Assembly: GCA_905221605.1 (NCBI GenBank)
Contig: CAJNDS010001090.1
Coordinates: forward strand, 234,501-298,500
Length of the DNA: 64,000 bases
Reading direction: 5' to 3'
Source: Symbiodinium natans
Lineage: Eukaryota; Sar; Dinophyceae; Suessiales; Symbiodiniaceae
The position numbers were made by a program, and so were the translations under genes. The notes beneath the pieces are model-generated. The model was not told the origin of the DNA, made no database searches, and was given only the letters and a program-made list of their open reading frames with translations. Below are positions 61,001-64,000 of the stretch, one piece after another (position 1 is the first letter of the stretch; each line of letters opens with the position of its first letter).

Positions 61001-63851
61001 AGGGTTTAGGGTTTAGGGTAAAAACCTCAAATCTGCCTTTGATAACCCCCACTCCCGACTGGCTGAGTCGAAGCGTACGTCAAACCTTAATAGCGATGCT
61101 GGAGAGCAACGTACTTCAACATGGCCAAAAGCTCCCAAAACCCAAAGCCCGCCGCTCTCCTAACCCTAAGCTTGAACCCGCAGAAAGCCACAAGTGTGTT
61201 CGGTTTAGGGTTCAGGGTTGGCCTTGAACCCATTTCGAAAAGATGTTCGTATGTAAGGCCCCTTATGAAGCCAAACAAGGAACAGACTTGATCCAGCCAG
61301 TACAAAATGTATATAGGGGCCCCTCAGAAACCCAAATAGGGAACATTTTTACTATGGTGGTTTACGAATATAGGGGGCCCTAAAATAGACCCCCTGGTTC
61401 GCAAGTCCCTAGGGCTCCAAGTGCGCCAAGAATGCCTACATCGGGGGTCTAAAGTCTAAACCCTAAACCGTAAACCCTAAACCCTACATTGGGTCTACAG
61501 TCTGTAATAATACCTGCTTTGGGCAATTTGGAGCCTTAGGGTGTAGGGTTTATGCGGTTTAGGTTTGGGGTATCTACGGTTGTGGACTTAACGGGCTTAG
61601 GGTTTGCAAGGTTTAGGGTTGCGCTGGGTACTTACAAAGTTCTAGGTAGAGTTTTGAGGTTCAGGGTTCAAAAAGTAGGGTTTTTGGAGCCAAACATCAA
61701 ACCCGAAACCCAAAACCCCAAACCCTAAAGCCTCAAACCGTAAACCCCGAACCCTAATACCCAAACCCTAAACCCAAAAACCCCAAGCCCGAAACCCTAA
61801 ACCTTAAACCCTAAACCCTAAAACCCCAATCCTTAAACCCTAAACCCTGAACCCCTATAAACCCTAAATCCCTAAACCCTGAAATCTCAAGGCCGTAACC
61901 CTAAACCCTAAACTTTAGACCCTAAAACCCCAAGCCTTAAACCCTAAACCCTAAACCCCTATAAACCCTAAACCCCTAAACCCTGAAATCTCAAGCCCGT
62001 AACCCTGAACCCTAAACCCCCCAAAACCCCAAGCCCTAAACGCTAAACCCTACACCCCTATAAACACTAAACCCCTAAACCCTGAAATCTCAAGCCCGTA
62101 ACCCTAAACCCTAAACCCTAAATCCCAAGCCCTAAGCCCTAAACCCCCCAAAACCCCAACCTTTGAGCCGGCCTTCCCGCTCAGTCTCGTAGAGCTCACG
62201 AAGATGGTTCAGCTGCTCATCCTCCGGGGGGTTTAGGGTTTAGGTTTAGGGTTTAGGGTTTAGGGTTTAGGGTTTAGGGTTTAGGGTTTAGGGTTTAGGG
62301 TTTAGGGTTTAGGGTTTAGGGTTTAGGCTTTAGGGTTTAGGGTTTAGGTGTGATATTTTTAGGGTTTAGGTTTGGGGTTTAGGGGTTTAGGAGTTTGGGG
62401 TTTAGGGGTTTGGGAGTTTGGGGTTTAGGGGTTTAGGGGTTTGGGGTTTAGGGTTCGGGGTTTAGGGTTCCGGGTTTAGCGTTCAGAGTTTAGGGTTTGG
62501 GGTTTAGGGTTTGGTGTTTATAAGGGTTTAGGGTTTCGTGTGTGGAAGCAAGGGACTGGGGTTTAGGCGGTCTGAGGTTTCAGGGGGTTAGGGGCTCTGG
62601 GTTCAGATTGCTTTGGGTAGGACAGGATTCGTTGACGAAGGCCCCTCGGAAAAGTGGGATTTTTAGGGAGTTTAGGGAGTTTAGGGAGTTGTGGTTTGAT
62701 GATTGTTGAGGCCGTTTAGGGTTTCAGGGTTTCGGGGTCTTAAGGGGTTTCAGGGTTCAGGGCTTAGCTGAAAGGAGCCACCCTCAAGTACGCAAGCCGA
62801 TAGTACCTCGGGCAGTCCAAGGAAGAACCTCTAAATTCTGAACCGACACCTTAAAACCCAACAGCTTAATTAGGCTTCTAGGGTTTAGGGCTTAGGGTCA
62901 TGGATCCTTTTGCTGGGGTCTTTGTTAGAGAAGATTCCTTTTCTAGGGTTTAGGGCTTAGGGTCATGGATCCTTTTGCTGGGGTCTTTGTTAGAGAAGAT
63001 TCCTTTTCTAGGGTTTAGGGCTTAGGGTCATGGATCCTTTTGCTGGGGTCTTTGTTAGAGAAGATTCCTTGTTGTTTGGGGAACCAAACAAGGCCCGCAT
63101 GTCGCAAGGCAATCGACAGTGTATGCGGACAGTGGTTCAGGTCGGCTACTCGGTGCACTGTTGGCAGCAAGCCCGGGGTGAGCATTTGGGTCAGTGGCTG
63201 AGCTTTCACGGGTTCTGGAACCGGTGGCGGTAGTGGACTTCCCGGGGTGGGCCTCCCATCTGGGCTTCCAGGTGCCACTTTGCACCCTTGCTTAATCCTA
63301 CAGTTGGATGTGACGCCACCATCGAATGCTCCAACAGACATCTGGTATTTGGCTTCGTAGTGAAAGTTCATGAGAAGCTGGATCAAGTCCTCTGTCACCC
63401 AAACAGCCGAAGGCTGTATGCCAAATACGGTCGCGGAACCAAGTCAAAGGCGCCCTCCAAATCTAAAGAAAACGTAACCCCGCCAACACATTGATGCTGC
63501 TTGGCGCCAGCAAACAATTCGTAGATTGAGCGTCGCTGTGCTGAGACAAGTTGCTGAACCCTTTGTGTGTGGCCGTGCACTCAGTAGCCCCATAAACTCC
63601 AAAAGCCTAAACCGCCCGGGGTCCCCTGAACCCGCCTCAAACCCTAAACCCAGGACCCTCCGCAAACTCAACCCTATGCAAACCCTAACACCCCCACAAC
63701 AACATGAACCCTAAACCCTAAACCCCAAACCCCAAACCCTAAACCCTTAACCCTAAACCCTAACCCCTAAACCCTAAACCCCATTTACCGCCTTCATCTG
63801 GAGCTCCCTCAGTGCGGCAGCTTCGTCTTTGCGAAGGGCAGCCAAGCGAGC
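48916..63851 (-). CDS. Exon-rich helical protein gene upstream of ZNG1 (span)
   Basis: About 16 small exons rich in Glu, Ala, Gln, Arg and Leu, with the same intron style as the gene at 38-21 kb, so a long coiled coil is likely. Start and stop are not identified. It is possible but unproven that these exons and the ZNG1 exons form one transcript, because the helical exons at 45.1-44.5 kb are joined in phase to the CobW domain; the uncertain islands at 47.1 and 47.6 kb would be the bridge. Family not recognised. Confidence 0.45.
49256..49330. repeat. TTTAGGG array
   Basis: About 10 perfect units. Confidence 0.97.
49498..49583 (-). CDS. Helical exon
   Basis: ERRMMQKLPTLQARLQEST, then AQAEADLWG; acceptor GCACAG|GAACGG, GT donor GGCAG|GTGAGG. 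Confidence 0.65.
49735..49843. mobile_element. Family I hairpin element (copy I2)
   Basis: About 45-bp inverted arms from CCCAAAGACTCCAAAACCCC to GGTTTTGGAGTCTCTGGG, flanked by TA on both sides. Nearly identical to I3. Confidence 0.85.
50238..50425. repeat. GGGTTTATA 9-mer array
   Basis: Tandem GGGTTTATA/GGGTTTGTA units, open on the plus strand as a Tyr/Arg/Val-rich peptide; not a gene. Confidence 0.9.
50480..50531 (-). CDS. Helical exon
   Basis: HQQIAELEAETIEAQDE; acceptor GGTCGAG|GCATCA, GC donor GACGAG|GCGCGA. Confidence 0.6.
51078..51185. mobile_element. Family I hairpin element (copy I3)
   Basis: Same arms and core as I2 apart from a few bases, flanked by TT on both sides. It could form an almost complete hairpin. 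Confidence 0.85.
51371..51463. mobile_element. Family B TIR element (copy B7)
   Basis: CTTGGGAGGTTCCCCCCTAT with GAACAGTCC, and GGACTGTTCGTATAAGGGGG then AACATCCCAA. AAGGACTGTT is duplicated near the right end. Confidence 0.7.
51485..51592. repeat. CCCTAAA array with a CCCTCAA block
   Basis: Starts with three CCCTCAA units, then about 13 CCCTAAA. Confidence 0.95.
51612..51674 (-). CDS. Helical exon
   Basis: QDAAELRELQAALSSQRPG; acceptor CTGCAAG|CCCAGG; donor uncertain. Confidence 0.6.
52097..52420 (-). pseudogene. Unknown coding island with probable frameshift
   Basis: Two overlapping minus-strand frames look protein-like: first VADEDRLPGKSMLGLRHLL and KDACHPLWNDVRNSIRRC, then, in another frame, LMTHVHHGPYQSGAHLQL and IDAMSTECCQELQEK. 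A frameshift near 52220 would join them. Unlike the helical exons around it; possibly a gene or retrocopy fragment in an intron. Family not recognised. Confidence 0.35.
52830..52882. mobile_element. Family A deletion derivative (copy A8)
   Basis: Only 53 bp: CTTGGTTGCCCAG and GTACCACTGGGCTACC ends with AAAAGGGAAAAGG between, flanked by TATA on both sides (52826-52829 and 52883-52886). The core is deleted. Confidence 0.75.
53196..53239 (-). CDS. Helical exon
   Basis: VCGAVREVNAKLAG; acceptor TTGCAG|GTCTGC, GT donor GGCAG|GTCCTG. Confidence 0.6.
53484..53518 (-). CDS. Short helical exon
   Basis: ELESLEGVGAE; acceptor CCCTAG|CCGAGC, GC donor GCAGAG|GCGGAA. Confidence 0.5.
53624..53672. repeat. 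CCCTAAG array
   Basis: About seven CCCTAAG units following CCCTAAA, as at 24.3 kb. Confidence 0.95.
53888..53985. mobile_element. Family A TIR element (copy A9)
   Basis: CTTGGTAGCTCAG and CGCTGGGCTACCAAG termini, flanked by TGGG on both sides (53884-53887 and 53986-53989). Confidence 0.8.
54135..54166 (-). CDS. Short helical exon
   Basis: ELARHLVQIC; acceptor GGGAG|GAGCTC, GC donor CTGCCG|GCTTCT. Confidence 0.45.
54257..54305. mobile_element. Family E fragment (copy E3)
   Basis: CTTGGAGGTTCATGGTACTT then AACCAATTAGAACTGTACTT: left part only. Confidence 0.55.
54463..54516 (-). CDS. Helical exon
   Basis: Exactly 18 codons, ASAAHIAKLKEDLLVQRT; acceptor CCGCAG|GCGTCT, GT donor AGGACG|GTGTGA. 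Confidence 0.65.
54541..54602. repeat. TTTAGGG array
   Basis: About nine perfect units after an exon on the plus strand. Confidence 0.97.
54690..54952. repeat. CCCTAAA array, mildly degenerate
   Basis: About 30 units with scattered CCCTGAA, CCCGAAT, CCCTTAA and CCCTAGC variants. Confidence 0.95.
54956..55015 (-). CDS. Helical exon
   Basis: PPEDAELVEEQILSLSQE then LE; GC donor CTGGAG|GCGGGG; acceptor within CAAAGAG|CCCCCG. Confidence 0.65.
55200..55460. repeat. C-rich low-complexity tract
   Basis: Repeated CCCCCTACCCCC and CCCCAACGTTTC motifs; open as a Pro-rich peptide on the plus strand but not a supported gene. Confidence 0.8.
55574..55815. repeat. TTTAGGG array grading into variants
   Basis: Ten perfect units followed by TTTGGGG, TTTAAGG and GCTAGGG variants. 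Confidence 0.95.
56104..56232. repeat. CCCCTAAA 8-mer array
   Basis: About 14 uninterrupted CCCCTAAA units and then CCCTAAA: an 8-mer homogenised variant block. Confidence 0.97.
56321..56468. repeat. TTTAGGG array
   Basis: About 20 units with TTCAGGG and TTGAGGG interruptions. Confidence 0.97.
56480..56850. other. Unique stretch
   Basis: Open plus-strand frame (56678-56866) without splice signals or family; no supported exon. Confidence 0.3.
57118..57145. repeat. Copy of an exon-intron boundary
   Basis: CCCGAAACCCATGGGCACCTG is a near copy of the boundary at 57235-57255. In sense this is GAGCAG|GTGCCCATGG against GAGCAG|GAGCCATGG. Confidence 0.6.
57250..57337 (-). CDS. Helical exon with GA donor
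   Basis: SSRDASALQKASLREDIA then ALACATATTEQ; acceptor ACACAG|GTCCAG; donor GAGCAG|GAGCCA (GA). Confidence 0.6.
57360..57595. repeat. TTTAGGG array
   Basis: About 32 units, with five TTTAGGGG in the middle. Confidence 0.97.
57596..57692. mobile_element. Family E remnant (copy E4)
   Basis: The right end AAGTGTCCATGAACCTCCAT matches; the left end has been replaced by the telomeric array. Confidence 0.5.
57835..58380. other. C/A-rich intron region
   Basis: Poly-A (57860-57877), scattered CCCTAAA-like units and a CCCGAAA block (58268-58300), then CCCTAAA up to the next exon. Confidence 0.6.
58383..58428 (-). CDS. Candidate exon
   Basis: EAILTSFCSEPDMPT; acceptor TGGCAG|GAGGCC; the donor near ACTGGAAGC is unclear. 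Confidence 0.4.
58441..58545. repeat. TTTAGGG array with a TTCAGGG block
   Basis: Seven consecutive TTCAGGG units flanked by TTTAGGG. Confidence 0.97.
58942..59016 (-). CDS. Helical exon
   Basis: Exactly 25 codons: RNEEFYGKALRALDDLE then RSCLDRTQ; acceptor CTGCAAG|CGCAAT, GC donor ACTCAG|GCTGGG. Confidence 0.65.
59170..59580. other. Unexplained AT-rich unique stretch
   Basis: No telomeric units or TIR family; contains GAATGAGAGGTACC and GTATGCGAAGCGAAGCAATG. Composition differs from both exons and introns. No frame is convincing. Confidence 0.3.
59590..59728. mobile_element. Family D element with telomeric insert (copy D6)
   Basis: CAAGAGTAACCTAGGAATAA start, GGGTGCCCTTTTTGG core, and GGGTCCTAG end after inserted CCCTAAACCCTGAAC units. 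Confidence 0.55.
59759..59833 (-). CDS. Helical exon
   Basis: 25 codons: DQSEELQRSGGLISVEMH then ERILSEQ; acceptor CTTGCAG|GACCAG, GC donor GAGCAG|GCTGCT. Confidence 0.6.
59832..60037. repeat. TTTTAGGG stretch between 23-bp direct repeats
   Basis: The same 23-bp sequence (TCCTGCAAGGACCTCCTGCA, then TGG) occurs at 59832-59854 and 60015-60037 around about 160 bp of TTTTAGGG/TTTAGGG units. The left copy includes the exon acceptor TTGCAG|GAC. Confidence 0.85.
60528..60866 (-). other. Open frame with internal 45-bp duplication, unknown
   Basis: A 112-codon frame including MQYPGSFLREEQFMQNQRH and HVFEAWEALDPPKWEPIL. About 45 bp around GTATGATCCTCTT (60638-60725) are tandemly duplicated. Unlike the helical exons; no family recognised. 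Could be a relic or chance. Confidence 0.3.
60943..61020. repeat. TTTAGGG array
   Basis: About 10 units. Confidence 0.97.
61690..62160. repeat. Degenerate CCCTAAA array with about 125-bp higher-order repeat
   Basis: The segment CCCTATAAACCCTAAA, then CCTGAAATCTCAAG and CCGTAACCCT recurs three times (near 61853, 61968 and 62063), a higher-order repeat built from telomere-like units. Confidence 0.85.
62161..62221 (-). CDS. Helical exon
   Basis: DEQLNHLRELYETEREGR then LK; acceptor CCGGAG|GATGAG, GT donor AAAG|GTTGGG. Confidence 0.6.
62230..62560. repeat. TTTAGGG array grading into variants
   Basis: Starts with about 17 perfect units and degrades into TTTAGGGG and TTTGGGG. Confidence 0.95.
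62878..63070. repeat. 65-bp tandem repeat, three copies
   Basis: The unit CTAGGGTTTAGGGCTTAGGG then TCATGGATCCTTTTGCTGGG and CTTTGTTAGAGAAGATTCC recurs every 65 bp. The third copy continues into the reverse transcriptase relic, so the unit is its telomere-joined end. Confidence 0.9.
63020..63640 (-). mobile_element. LINE-type reverse transcriptase relic
   Basis: The minus strand reads GGVTFSLDLEGAFDLVPR (RT catalytic motif A, LDLxxAFD) in one frame and, after a shift near 63395, LIQLLMNFHYEAKYQMSVG then CRIKQGCKVAPGSP (the RT IrQGC.laP motif). The frameshift and missing YxDD part show it is dead. It ends at telomere-like CCCTAAGCCCTAAACCC. Confidence 0.75.
63700..63782. repeat. CCCTAAA array
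   Basis: About 11 units with CCCCAAA and CCCTTAA variants directly before the next exon. Confidence 0.95.
63789..63851 (-). CDS. Helical exon, highest in window
   Basis: Exactly 21 codons: ARLAALRKDEAAALRELQ then MKA; acceptor GTGCAG|GCTCGC; donor either GCG|GTAAAT (GT) or AAG|GCGGTA (GC). Confidence 0.65.
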
Positions 63852-64000
63852 CTGCACGGTGCCCCCTACAGACCCGAAGACTAAAGGTTTAGGGGTTAGA
63901 GATCCTGCGACCCTGGTTTAGGGATTAGGGGGGGCCTGCAAATCCTGAACATTGCTCCGCAGACCGTAAGCAGCGAGGTGAGTGCTGAGGGTTTGCTTTC

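Overview
The window is eukaryotic nuclear DNA, most likely from a dinoflagellate or a close alveolate relative; the species cannot be told. Three things point this way. Plant/alveolate-type telomere repeats (TTTAGGG/CCCTAAA) fill nearly all non-coding sequence. Reconstructed introns use GC and a few GA donors about as often as GT, with AG|G acceptors, as in dinoflagellates. Every recognisable exon lies on the minus strand, as in dinoflagellate unidirectional gene arrays. No long open frame is a real gene: coding sequence sits in roughly 40-135 nt GC-rich islands 0.3-2 kb apart, and most long open frames are translated repeats.

Layout in transcript order (high to low coordinates). 63.85-48.9 kb: short alpha-helical, Glu/Ala/Arg/Gln-rich exons of a coiled-coil-like protein, with a LINE-type reverse transcriptase relic at 63.0-63.6 kb. 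About 47.2-39.44 kb: the one identified gene, a CobW/ZNG1 (CBWD) GTPase metallochaperone. Walker A, ENE, CxCC, ETTGLADP, NKxD and the CobW C-terminal domain can be read across 12 exons, and the exons ahead of the P-loop join in frame to a helical, TPR-like N-terminal part. 38.25-21.45 kb: a second exon-rich helical gene. 17.95-0.74 kb: exons of a non-coiled protein of unknown function, interrupted at 4.34-1.6 kb by a large composite satellite block.

The introns are the most interesting part. On the plus strand most exon islands are preceded by CCCTAAA arrays and followed by TTTAGGG arrays, so the transcript of an intron typically begins with UUUAGGG repeats and ends with CCCUAAA repeats and could fold to bring its splice sites together. 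One ZNG1 intron consists of little else than CCCTAAA repeats between 7-bp direct repeats. Another is essentially one copy of a dispersed short element, which splits the NKxD codons. At least nine families of short (50-250 bp) terminal-inverted-repeat elements lie in the introns, several with clear 4-bp or 2-bp target-site duplications, and some copies carry telomeric arrays at the same internal G-run. Together this suggests intron creation by introner-like elements and by interstitial telomeric repeats. Exon limits are read by eye from codon phase and splice signals and have not been checked against transcripts.
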